DNA of 64,000 nt from Rhizobium albus (GTDB taxonomy: Bacteria > Pseudomonadota > Alphaproteobacteria > Rhizobiales > Rhizobiaceae), in the NCBI GenBank assembly GCA_030160035.1, contig BSNO01000001.1, forward strand, positions 496,001 to 560,000, written 5' to 3'. This document shows positions 17,225-27,861 of this stretch, piece after piece; position 1 is the stretch's first letter, and each line of letters opens with the position of its first letter. The notes under the pieces were generated by a model. The model was given only the letters and a program-made list of their open reading frames with translations, searched no databases and was not told where the DNA came from. The position numbers were made by a program, and so were the translations under genes.

Positions 17225-19171
17225 TCAGTTGCCCATCACAGGCGAAATCACCGGCGCAGGCCAGGAGCCGCCGACGAAGAACCGCAAGGCCGGCGGAGCC
17301 GCGGGGGCTTCGGCACCCTCAGCGGCTTGAGCCGGCGCGTCGGTGATCGCACCGGACATGGCAAGACTGCCGCGATCGAATGGAATGAGGCCAGACAGCG
17401 CGACCGTCGTGTTTCCGGACAGGATCTCCGCCGTCTCGATCTCCGCCGTGCCATTGGCGAAGGTGGTGGCGAAGCGTGCTGAGCGGAAAGGCAACTCGCC
17501 TTCCGATGCGCGTGTGAGGCTGAAGAACCGTTCCTGGGATGCCAATGTGCGGAATGTCTGCAGGTTGAAACCCGGGATCGACCCTTCGCCGATCGTCATT
17601 TCCAGCCGGCCCTGCAGGTCGCGTGCTGTCGTTGCCCAAACGGGGGTGGGCGAGGAGACCGCAAGATTGAGCCTGCCGCGCCCGCGCGGCAGCGGGCCCG
17701 TCACGCCGGCAGCCTGATAGGCGGCACCGAAATCGACGTTCTCGGCCGTCAGCTGAATTTCGCCGCCGCCGTCGAAGCCGTTCTCGGAAATGATTATGCG
17801 GCCCATAATGGTGCCACCGTAAGCAGAGGCGTCGCCGATATCGAACAGGGCGCGCCCACGTTCGACCCGCGCTGCCGCTGCGAGGTTTTGCAGTTCCAGG
17901 CGTCCAATGCGCGCCGTCTGTGCGGAAAAGCGAAGGTCGAGCCCGAGCTGACGCAGAAAACCGGTGTCGATCGACGGGGTCAGCTGTCCACCATCGAGTG
18001 GCAGGGGCGCAAACGCGTTCAGGAAAGCGCCGACGTCGAGCGCATTATAGGCCAGCGTCCCGGAGATTGCTGGCGGGGCGTCGTTCGTCCAGTTCAGAGA
18101 GAGCGCACCGATCCCACGGTTGTTGTCGATGTCGAGCAGCACATTGGCGAGGTTCACCTGGCCCGCGGCAGCCTGAATTTCGGCCTCCAGTTCGAGCGCG
18201 CTGATCGCTTCTCCGGGCTTCAGTTCTGTTCCAGACCATTGCAGCGCGCGGCGCACGGAGGGGCTGGAGAGTTCCAGATCTCCGGTGAAGGATGGCGATG
18301 CCGAAGCAAGGCTCGCCGTGCCCGAGAGATTGAACGTCAGAAGCTCGGAAGACACGTTGAGCCGTAGCGGAGCCTGAGTGCCGTTCAGCAGTTCGACCGG
18401 CCGCTCCGCGTTGACGACTAGACGCACGGGCTCGCCGCGCAGAACGCCGCCCAGTTCCAGCCGCGCGCCCATGCCGACGCGTGGCCAGACCAGATTGCCA
18501 TTGATCGCGCTGACGCTTTCGCTGCGATCGTTGCGTCTGTCATCATAAAGAAGCGTGCCATCGCGAAATTCGAGATTGCCAATCCGTGACATGTCGAAGG
18601 CGAAAGGCTGTGGTTCGGCCCCGCTGGTGCTCTCAAGCTCTTCGTCTGTCGTCGAAAGGTCGTCTGCATCATGCCAGTTGCTGACGCCGTCTTCGTCCAG
18701 CACCACACGCGCGACCGGGCGCTGCAAGGCAATGTCTGAGAACTCCGGATCACCGAGCACCACGGACGCCAGACCGAAATCGGCCTCGATGGTTTCGGCC
18801 GTCAGCAGGGGCTGCTCAGGATCGGAATCGGAATGGATCGTGACGTTGGTGATCTTGATGCCCGGAATTGGGAAGAAGACCATCTCCACGGCGGGATCGA
18901 AATCTACGCGGTGATTGGTCGCGTCTTCCAGCTCAATCCGGAGATGTTCCCCGATCCGCTGCTCCGAAACGAAGAGGGGGATGCTCAGCGCGCCGCCAAT
19001 GATGAGAGCTATGGCAAGGACAAGCACGAAGAGCCATCGGACGCGCCTGAAGCCTTGCCGGGATGTGTCGTCAGCGACCAAATGCGTGTTTCCGAAAAGC
19101 CGAATGCGATGATCCTGCCCTGTGGTTAGAGCCTCCTTCCCGCAAATGCAATCAAAGCGCAGGACGGGCAA
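17225..19171 (-). CDS. AsmA family envelope protein
   Basis: 648-residue inner-membrane-anchored periplasmic protein of the AsmA/TamB-like group, linked in other bacteria to outer-membrane lipid or protein homeostasis. Seen: one transmembrane segment about 47-66 (WLFVLVLAIALIIGGALSIP), then a repetitive beta-rich periplasmic body with the typical FFPIPGIKITNVTIHSD and C-terminal AsmA region (GSIPGFNLQTFRTLA, AEILSGNTTVALSGLIPFDRG). The ATG at 19171 gives a Cys-containing leader; there is no Met before the TM segment otherwise, so a GTG/TTG start inside residues 10-40 cannot be excluded. Confidence 0.82.
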   Translation of the reverse strand: MPVLRFDCICGKEALTTGQDHRIRLFGNTHLVADDTSRQGFRRVRWLFVLVLAIALIIGGALSIPLFVSEQRIGEHLRIELEDATNHRVDFDPAVEMVFFPIPGIKITNVTIHSDSDPEQPLLTAETIEADFGLASVVLGDPEFSDIALQRPVARVVLDEDGVSNWHDADDLSTTDEELESTSGAEPQPFAFDMSRIGNLEFRDGTLLYDDRRNDRSESVSAINGNLVWPRVGMGARLELGGVLRGEPVRLVVNAERPVELLNGTQAPLRLNVSSELLTFNLSGTASLASASPSFTGDLELSSPSVRRALQWSGTELKPGEAISALELEAEIQAAAGQVNLANVLLDIDNNRGIGALSLNWTNDAPPAISGTLAYNALDVGAFLNAFAPLPLDGGQLTPSIDTGFLRQLGLDLRFSAQTARIGRLELQNLAAAARVERGRALFDIGDASAYGGTIMGRIIISENGFDGGGEIQLTAENVDFGAAYQAAGVTGPLPRGRGRLNLAVSSPTPVWATTARDLQGRLEMTIGEGSIPGFNLQTFRTLASQERFFSLTRASEGELPFRSARFATTFANGTAEIETAEILSGNTTVALSGLIPFDRGSLAMSGAITDAPAQAAEGAEAPAAPPALRFFVGGSWPAPVISPVMGN

Positions 19172-19252
19172 CCGTGGGTCGCCGCTCCTTCAACAGCGGT
19201 CCGCACAATGCTATGCGGGTATCGCGTGAGCCTCAGGGAGATGAATGAAGCG

Positions 19253-21214
<1,962 letters not shown>

Positions 21215-21480
21215 CGCAGCCCTTCGGCAGCTGCCCTCATTGAATGAACGCTCTTTTTCGGAGGATGATGGTTAACCAGCCCTTTCGGACAAATTAACCA
21301 AGCAACGACAAGTGTTGCTGATCCGTTAAAATTGAGGAATTCCGTTAAGAGGTTGGTAACGCCGGACGCGCCATCTTGTGTGCAACTTGAGTGCAGCCAC
21401 TTGTTGCGACCGTCCCAGCCGATTCGCTTAATGGCTGCTGGTTATTTCTGCTCAAGCCCGCCGAACAGCATTTGACTTGA
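21215..21480 (+). other. Gene-free stretch, possible small RNA region
   Basis: Between the acetoacetate-CoA ligase stop and the terminator at 21481. No convincing ORF. It holds AT-rich TTAAC/GTTAA motifs at about 21270-21360 and short self-complementary segments such as CAGCC/GGCTG around 21416-21438. The 266-bp distance from gene to terminator would fit either a long 3' UTR or an independent small RNA. Confidence 0.35.
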
Positions 21481-21508
21481 AGGAGGCCGCCGTGCCTCCT
21501 TTTTTTTT
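21481..21508 (+). terminator. Rho-independent terminator
   Basis: Perfect 7-bp stem AGGAGGC / GCCTCCT, 6-base loop, then eight T. Orientation is +, so it ends transcription from the ligase gene or from a small RNA upstream, not from the converging kinase gene. Confidence 0.85.
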
Positions 21509-21525
21509 GCGCTGCGTCCCAACGC

Positions 21526-24500
21526 TTAGTCTGCGAGGACGCGCTGGGACGGGAAGGTAACCTGGACCAACGTGCCTTCGCCCGGTGCGGATTCGATGGC
21601 GAAATGCGCCCGGTTCGCTTCGACCATTGCCTTCGTCAAAGGCAGGCCGAGGCCCGTGCCATCGCCACGCGGACGCATCGGGCTGGTCGGCCCTTGGCGA
21701 AATGGCTTCATCGCATGGTCGAGTTCGCTGCGAGACATGCCGATGCCCGTATCGCGCACGCGCATCACGACCTTGCCGCTCGCATCATAGAACGTGGACA
21801 CCACGATCTGCCCGCCCGGAGGCGTGAACCGCACGGCGTTTGCCAGAAGGTTGATCGCGATCTGCTTGACCGAGCGCGGATCTGCCACGACGTCCGGCAA
21901 AGCCGTGGACAGACTGGTGCGAATGATGACGCGCTCGGCATTTGCCTGTGGCTGAAGAAGCGACACGGCTTCGGCAAGAAGCTCGTTCAGCGAGACGGCG
22001 GAGAAATCCATGTCCTGCTGGCCAGCTTCGATCTTGGAGATGTCGAGCAGATCGTTGACGATATCCAGCACATGGCGGCCCGAACGGCCGATGTCGTGCG
22101 CGTATTCGAGATAGCGTGCAGAGCCCAACGGGCCGAATCGCTCGGTCGACATCATTTCTGAAAAACCGATGATGGCATTGAGCGGCGTGCGAATCTCGTG
22201 GCTGACGCGCGCGAGAAACTCGCTCTTGTGGGCATTGGCCGTTTCGGCGCTGCGCTTGGCAGCACGCAATTCCTCTTCGGTCCGCTTCCAGTGGGTGATG
22301 TCTCGCATCACCGCGCAGTAGCCGTTCGAGCCCCGGAGGCGCCCAAGCGTCATGAAAAGCGGAATGAAGCCTCCTGAGGCTTCCCGACCGATGACTTCGC
22401 GGCCATCATTCAGCACGCTCGCCACGCCATGGTCCGAAAGGCTCGCCACATAGTCGAGCACGGCCCGCTGGCTCTCATGGGCAAACAGCATGGCAAAGGG
22501 CTGATGCAGCGTTTCGTCGGCCTCATAGTCGAAGAGGGCGCTTGCCGAACGGTTCATCGAACGGATCGAGCCATCTTCGTCGAGAATGACGACGCCATCG
22601 GTCGCCGTTTCGAGAATGGAGCGCAGTTCTTCCATCTCGATTTCGGCGTTGGAGGGCGAGGCGCGGCGCTCTTCTTCCCCATCGTCGACAAGCTCCTCAC
22701 GGAGCGGCTCGACGGCAAGTTCCCCGCGGAGCGGCTCGACGACAAGCAGCAGTGCCGAGCCATCGTCCCAGCCGACGGATTGCAGCTTGGCGTCGACCTC
22801 GATGGGATTGCCGTTCAGGCGCATGAGGCGCAGGCCCTTGGCGGCCGGGTCGACCGCTGACAAGGCGCTGTCTTCCATGTCGAGAAAGAGCGCGTCGAGA
22901 CCGCCCGAAGTCTCGAAATGCGCACTGTCGGTGTAGCCGGTGAGGCTCAGGAACTTTGCATTCGCGTACAGCATCCGCTCGCCCCGCAACACGGCCAGAG
23001 CGACGGGCAAAGCTTCGATGAAAGCAGCGGTGAGATGGATGCGGCCGGGCCGTCTTGGCGCTTCGCTCGCGACTTCGACCGGCGGGACTTGCGGAAGTTC
23101 GGTAACCTCCGCTTGAACCGGATCGACGCGTTCGTCACTGCCACCTTTGAGCGTTACGGCCGGTAGCTCCACCGTCGCGGCAATTGACAGGTCCGGCTCG
23201 GGCAGGGTGACCGCTGCGACGAATTCTGCGGCCGGCAAGGCCTTCGGCAGTGTCGGCGCGATAAGCGCGACCGCTGCGACGGGTTCAGCCGGAGGAGGGG
23301 GCGCAACGGGGGCTCGCGCCTCTACAGCCGTTGGGGCAGCCGCGTTGCGATCCGCATCTGCGTCTTGCTTGCGGGCGGCATCACGGCTTGCCAGACGACG
23401 GCCGAGCTCCTCGCCGATCTGATGGAATACGGCCTGATCGATCTTCGACAAGCCCTCGCGCCCGCGGCTGCGATGCTCATCGAGGTCGATGACCTTGTCC
23501 GACGAGCGCCTCGCCGGCGTTTCCACGATGCGCAGTGCCGGCACCTCACCGCGGAATGGATCGTCCGCCAGGTTCTCGCCTGGATCCGACGCGCGATGTT
23601 TCGCAGCGGGTGGCGCGCTGTCGTCGTTGGACGGCACGGGGATCACCGCCGGTGGACTTTCTTCGGATGGCCTGCGGAGCGGCAGTTCGATGACAGGATC
23701 CTGAGCCTTAAGGTCGAGGACCGCGGGTATCTCGGATAGAAGTGATGGGGCCGCTGCCAGAGGCTCCGGCGTTGGCGAGACCTTGGCTTGTGGCGTGAGG
23801 GAGAGACCTAGACGACCGGCATCTTCGACAGCTTCGGCCACGCGCACGATACCGAAGCCCCTGAAGCCTTCGAAGGCGCGGTCACGGGAATAGGTGGGCA
23901 AAGCGGCCAGGTCGACCGGCACGACCAGAGGCGTGCCCTGCACGGGCCACATCACGGTCTTGCCGGACCAGGTATCGCGGCGGTGCAGCAGATCGATGAT
24001 CTTGCGCTCGGGATCGAGATTGAAGACCGTCGCCACATCCTCGAAGGACCGGCCGACGATATCGGCTGCATTCGGACCGATGGTCTTGCCGAATTCGGGC
24101 GAGACTTCGCTGAAGAGCCCATCAGCCCCGATCTTCCAGGCAAAGCGCACCGGACGCGCCGTGATGTCGAACTCGAACCGATCGACTGCAGGAACGCCCG
24201 AGACCGTGTCCAATTCACGGGACCTATCGGCACTGGGTGCGGCGGATGCAGGTGCAGGCGGTTCAGCGATCTGAGGTGGCGCTTGCAGCATCGGCGACGG
24301 TGCGGCGTCGGTGGTCTGCGGAGATGCGGGAGCGGCCTGCGGCGCAGATGCTGCCGCCATTTCAACGACGAAGATGAGGTTCAGCGGCTGGCTGTCGCCG
24401 ATCCGCGCGATAGCGGCGGGCATCGCCCCGTGGGCCGTGATGATGCTGCGCTTGATCAAGCGGCTCCGCTCGCGATCGACCGAGTCGACCAGGGCCACCA

Positions 24501-25017
24501 GTTCATCCGGAGAAATTCGCAATCCATCGAAGGTCATCGACTGTGCGAGCATGTTCGCATCGCCATCGAGCACAGCCACATGCGTCTCGGTGTCGCCGAA
24601 GCCGGAAATCATCGCCTGGGCGCGGTGGATGCTGTCTCTCAAGCGCTTTTCCGGGGGCATGGCCAGCAGGAGTGCGGGCTCGCCGCCGCTCAAGGTCATC
24701 GGCTCCAGAACGCAAGGCGTGGCGACGCGCCGAAAGCCGGAGCCGACGCGCAGGATGAGCTTTTCGGCCTGGCCGGATGCGGCGACACGCCCCGCCGCGG
24801 TTTCAACCTGGCGCGCGAGCAGGCCTTCCTCGAAAGCCTCGTCCTCCAGAAACGTATATATGCTTTCATAGCCAAACTGCGTGGCAGCGGCGCCGTTCGC
24901 CCAATAGACGTAATCCACCGTCGGCGACAGCACCGCAAGGCCGGCCCCTTCGGAGTACCGCTCACGGATCGAAGGATGAACGGCGATCTCGATGAACGGA
25001 TAGTCGTGCGCCGGCAT
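21526..25017 (-). CDS. Cytosolic PAS-domain sensor histidine kinase, PdhS/PleC/DivJ class
   Basis: 1163-residue kinase without membrane segments. The N-terminal part (about 1-230) is a PAS-like region, followed by a long Ala/Pro-rich linker with about two further PAS-type regions (about 690-920). The HisKA domain has the phospho-acceptor His near residue 940 in FLARVSHEIRTPLNAIIGF and continues FGPLGSARYLEYAHDI, characteristic of kinases that act on DivK. The ATP-binding domain has N box NLLANAVRF, G1 DTGIGM and G2 GDGTGLGLPL. In Rhizobiales such kinases (PdhS, CbrA) control asymmetric division; that role is inferred here. Start ATG 25017. Confidence 0.86.
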   Translation of the reverse strand: MPAHDYPFIEIAVHPSIRERYSEGAGLAVLSPTVDYVYWANGAAATQFGYESIYTFLEDEAFEEGLLARQVETAAGRVAASGQAEKLILRVGSGFRRVATPCVLEPMTLSGGEPALLLAMPPEKRLRDSIHRAQAMISGFGDTETHVAVLDGDANMLAQSMTFDGLRISPDELVALVDSVDRERSRLIKRSIITAHGAMPAAIARIGDSQPLNLIFVVEMAAASAPQAAPASPQTTDAAPSPMLQAPPQIAEPPAPASAAPSADRSRELDTVSGVPAVDRFEFDITARPVRFAWKIGADGLFSEVSPEFGKTIGPNAADIVGRSFEDVATVFNLDPERKIIDLLHRRDTWSGKTVMWPVQGTPLVVPVDLAALPTYSRDRAFEGFRGFGIVRVAEAVEDAGRLGLSLTPQAKVSPTPEPLAAAPSLLSEIPAVLDLKAQDPVIELPLRRPSEESPPAVIPVPSNDDSAPPAAKHRASDPGENLADDPFRGEVPALRIVETPARRSSDKVIDLDEHRSRGREGLSKIDQAVFHQIGEELGRRLASRDAARKQDADADRNAAAPTAVEARAPVAPPPPAEPVAAVALIAPTLPKALPAAEFVAAVTLPEPDLSIAATVELPAVTLKGGSDERVDPVQAEVTELPQVPPVEVASEAPRRPGRIHLTAAFIEALPVALAVLRGERMLYANAKFLSLTGYTDSAHFETSGGLDALFLDMEDSALSAVDPAAKGLRLMRLNGNPIEVDAKLQSVGWDDGSALLLVVEPLRGELAVEPLREELVDDGEEERRASPSNAEIEMEELRSILETATDGVVILDEDGSIRSMNRSASALFDYEADETLHQPFAMLFAHESQRAVLDYVASLSDHGVASVLNDGREVIGREASGGFIPLFMTLGRLRGSNGYCAVMRDITHWKRTEEELRAAKRSAETANAHKSEFLARVSHEIRTPLNAIIGFSEMMSTERFGPLGSARYLEYAHDIGRSGRHVLDIVNDLLDISKIEAGQQDMDFSAVSLNELLAEAVSLLQPQANAERVIIRTSLSTALPDVVADPRSVKQIAINLLANAVRFTPPGGQIVVSTFYDASGKVVMRVRDTGIGMSRSELDHAMKPFRQGPTSPMRPRGDGTGLGLPLTKAMVEANRAHFAIESAPGEGTLVQVTFPSQRVLAD

Positions 25018-25167
25018 ATAAAACCCTATCCGCTGGCCGAATTCGCTGGCAAGGCTTTGTTAATCATAGGCTTCATTAAGGCTTTTTTAATAATGCCCGC
25101 GCGCCCTTGGGTCCACCCAAAGCCTCCGCCAAGCCCCTGCTTTCGCGGCAAAAGGTTAACGCTGATG

Positions 25168-25178
25168 CTGCGTCGCAG
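25168..25178 (+). promoter_or_regulatory. PhaR-type box upstream of the phasin gene
   Basis: CTGCGTCGCAG matches CTGC-N3-GCAG, the site reported for the PHB-responsive repressor PhaR in Paracoccus. It lies about 95 bp before the phasin start, and a second TGC-rich site (TTGCAATGCACAA) follows at 25187-25199. Function is inferred from match and position. Confidence 0.45.
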
Positions 25179-25273
25179 GAAAAATGTTGCAATGCACAAT
25201 AACATCCCTTATATGAGCTTCATCGCCAAGGGACGCCTCATGAGAGGGTTCCAAACCAAAGGAGCGCATCATT

Positions 25274-25732
25274 ATGGCTACTGCCAAGAAAACTGCTGAA
25301 GCAGAAATCTTCGCTTTCCCGAATTTCGACCCCGCAAAGGTCACCGACACCTATCGCGAATTCGCTGAAAAGGGTGTTGCCCAGTCCAAGGAAGCCTATG
25401 CCAAGATGAAGGCTGCCGCCGAAGACGCCTCTAAGACCATGGAAACCACTATGGAAAAGGCGCAGGCCGGCACCGTTGAGCTTGGCCTCAAGGCGATCGA
25501 CACCATGCGCGTCAACACCGAGACGACGTTCTCCCACATGGAGAAGCTGCTCGGCGTGAAGTCCGTCGCCGAGATGATCGAGCTGCAGTCGTCCTTCCTG
25601 CGCACGCAGATGGAAGCCGCCGTCGACCAGGCCAAGGGCTGGCAGGACGCCGTACGCACGGTTTCTGAAAACGTCTCCCAGCCTGGCAAGGTCGCCGTTG
25701 AGAAGTCCATGAAGGACATCAACGTCGCCTGA
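25274..25732 (+). CDS. phaP: Phasin family protein
   Basis: 152-residue amphipathic, helical protein that coats polyhydroxyalkanoate granules. Seen: phasin core FAEKGVAQSKEAYAKMKAAA, EDASKTMETTMEKAQAG, then the conserved GVKSVAEMIELQSSFLRTQM region. Highly charged, no Cys. Start ATG 25274 with an AAAGGAG-like site upstream (AAAGGAGCGCATC). A PhaR-like box precedes it and a clean terminator follows at 25767-25796, so it is probably monocistronic and abundant. Confidence 0.93.
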   Translation: MATAKKTAEAEIFAFPNFDPAKVTDTYREFAEKGVAQSKEAYAKMKAAAEDASKTMETTMEKAQAGTVELGLKAIDTMRVNTETTFSHMEKLLGVKSVAEMIELQSSFLRTQMEAAVDQAKGWQDAVRTVSENVSQPGKVAVEKSMKDINVA

Positions 25733-25766
25733 TGCGCTGATTGCCCGGGGCGGGTATCGACAGTCG

Positions 25767-25796
25767 AAAAGGGTTGGCGCAAGCCAGCCCTTTTTT
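25767..25796 (+). terminator. Rho-independent terminator after the phasin gene
   Basis: Stem AAAGGGTTGGC / GCCAGCCCTTT with a GCAA tetraloop and one G:T pair, then six T. Confidence 0.88.
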
Positions 25797-25921
25797 GATT
25801 CCATGCAGGACGATGCGCCTCAACCAGACGGCAGTTTCCCTTCAGCTTTCCGCTTGCAAAACCGCAAGCCAGCCGGTATCAGACGCCACACGTGACGCCC
25901 CTTACGGGCGCCGACCCTTAT

Positions 25922-25998
25922 GCGGTTGTAGCTCAGTTGGTTAGAGCGCCGGATTGTGGATCCGGAGGTCGGTGGTTCGAGCCCACCCAACCGTACCA
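25922..25998 (+). tRNA. tRNA-His (anticodon GTG), CCA encoded
   Basis: Full cloverleaf: acceptor GCGGTTG / CAACCGT, D-arm GCTC-AGTTGGTTA-GAGC, anticodon arm CCGGATTGTGGATCCGG with GTG, T-arm GGTGGTTCGAGCCCACC and encoded CCA. The first acceptor pair is G1:U72, the discriminator is A73, and no G precedes position 1 to pair with it. This is the altered tRNA-His type known from alphaproteobacteria, where the histidyl-tRNA synthetase no longer needs the extra 5' G. The gene carries the left copy of the island's 30-bp repeat. Confidence 0.96.
25950..25979 (+). repeat. Left copy of the 30-bp island repeat (inside tRNA-His)
   Basis: Spans the 3' part of the anticodon arm region through the start of the T-loop of tRNA-His. 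Identical to 54590-54619. Candidate attL core. Confidence 0.85.
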
Positions 25999-26076
25999 TT
26001 TTATCCAATTAAATCTGATACTTATTGCCAGAGCGGTCTCCGCGAAGTGGGCTTTGCCACCTCGATTTTCGCCATT

Positions 26077-26097
26077 CGTACCATTCTCGTACCATTT
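26077..26097 (+). repeat. Left copy of a 21-bp island-end repeat
   Basis: Identical to 54400-54420, direct orientation, and itself holds two GTACCATT units. The same GTACCATT unit occurs at the tRNA-His 3' end (25993-26000). On the minus strand it reads WYENGT, as in the recombinase N-terminus. Confidence 0.7.
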
Positions 26098-26159
26098 TTT
26101 AGACTCTAGGCGCTGTGGATGTTTGTCAACAGACTGCGCCGCGATGGTGTTCACAACCC

Positions 26160-27220
26160 CGGCGTGTATCCTCTTTAGGGACTGGAAGGAGCATAAGGCG
26201 GGCATGACGGCCAGCGAGCTTTGCCGCAAGCATCGCATCTCAGACGCGACCTTCTACACCTGGCGCACAAAGTATGGAGGTGTCGGAGGCCAAACGGCTG
26301 AAGGCTTTGGAGGAGGCGAATGTCCGCCTGAAGAAGCTTCTGGCAGAGCCGATGATCGATGTATCGACGCTGCGCGAGATGCTGGCAGAAAACTTCTGAC
26401 GTTCCGCTCAAGGAGAAATGCCGTGAGTTGGGCAGTCGAAGAGAACTCGCAGCGGCGGGCCTGTGCCCTGGTCGGCATTGCGCCGCGTGTCTACCGATAC
26501 AGATCCAGCCGGTCGGAAGATGCTGCTTTGCGAGCACGTCTGCGGGAACTGTCATCGCAGCGACGGCGGTTCGGCTACCGCCGCATGTACCTGCTGGTGA
26601 AGCGGGAGGGTGTTTCGGTGAACTGGAAGAAGCTCTACCGTATTTACAAGGAAGAGCACTTGACGGTCCGAAAACGTGGTGGGCGCAGACAGGCTCTAGG
26701 CACGAGAGCGTCGATGGCCATTCCGCAGGATCCAAACCAGATATGGTCATTCGACTTCGTGTCGGACGCGTTGGTCGACGGACGCCGCTTCCGCATCCTG
26801 TGAGTGATCGACGACTTCAGCCGGGAGTGCCTGGCGACGATCTCCGGCGAACGTGTCGCTCGTGAACTGAATGCGATCGCCGAAAGGCGCGGCTACCCCT
26901 GCATGATTGTCAGCGACAACGGCACGGAGCTGACGTCAACCGCCATGCTAGCCTGGCAGCAGGATCGCGGCGTCGAGTGGCACTACATCGCACCCGGCAA
27001 ACCCAAGCAAAATGGCTTCGTGGAGTCATTCAATGGCAGGCTTAGGGACGAATGTCTCAACGAGCACCTGTTCCGAGCTACCGCCATGCACGCGAGATCA
27101 TCGAGACATGGAGAATAGACTACAACCTGCACCGGCCCCACACAACCTTGATGGGCTCACACCGAACGAATTTGCGATCCTGTCTGGGATGGACCACAGC
27201 GTGAACAGAGATAGCCTATG
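26160..27220 (+). pseudogene. Decayed IS3-family (IS407-group-like) transposase genes
   Basis: orfA begins in mid-protein (EHKAGMTASELCRKHRISDATFYTW), then shifts frame at about 26275, where MEVSEAKRLKALEEANVRLK continues in another frame to a stop near 26398. orfB follows with the integrase core ([49 protein letters not shown]), giving the D, D and E of the catalytic triad. It is cut by an in-frame TGA near 26802 and shifts again near 27075 before the HRPHTTL motif. It cannot make a working transposase. No clear terminal inverted repeat was found at the left side, so the element is probably truncated. Confidence 0.88.
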
Positions 27221-27221
27221 A

Positions 27222-27861
27222 ATGGGGACATTCAGGTGAGGCATGTCAGGTTGGATCTAGAGCGGGTAACTCGTCCCCTAATATGTCAGCGGCAGTTCCG
27301 CGATCCGCTCCAGCCCGGGTTGACAGAGATGGACATTATATTGCCAGACGGCGACGATGCTCGCGCAAAATGTCAACATAAGTCCTAAGCAACGCCATCC
27401 CGATAGGGCAAAAATGTCAACATTACCGAACGAGCAATCATAACTGCCAGCGATGATCGGGAAAAAATTCGTCTCCTGTACATATTTTTTTTTGACATGA
27501 CTTTTTTATCGATTGTCGGCATTGTTGTTAATTATCGAGAAAATTGATTCGTCAGCTGTTATTCTGTAAGATGGCGCGTAGCCATTCTTACAGTTGAAGG
27601 GTCTGTCGGTATGATACTGGTTGGAACTATGCTGTGGCCGAGCGTTCCAGCAGAGTTTCTGATGTCCAGCCTGTGAAGGATCAAATTCTACTGAGATTCG
27701 CCAACTGTTGTGACTGGCAAGGGTGGCGCGAAGCGCCTTATCCCAACCTTGAAACCACAAAAAGTCAAATTATCTATGGCGTGCACCTATTACTAAGTTT
27801 GAACGGCATGTTCGATCATAGCATATCAAGATTACAGATTGCAGCGTTATAAGGCAGGCGC
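27222..27861. other. AT-rich gene-free stretch beside the IS remnant
   Basis: No supported ORF; the 84-codon frame at 27506-27760 on the minus strand lacks recognisable features. An A/T-rich block at 27465-27510 includes TTGACA and long T-runs and could carry a promoter. Base composition differs visibly from the backbone, consistent with acquired DNA. Confidence 0.5.

Noticed and set aside
27506-27760. 84-codon minus-strand frame
   Set aside because: No ribosome site, domain or plausible composition; lies in AT-rich DNA beside the IS remnant.
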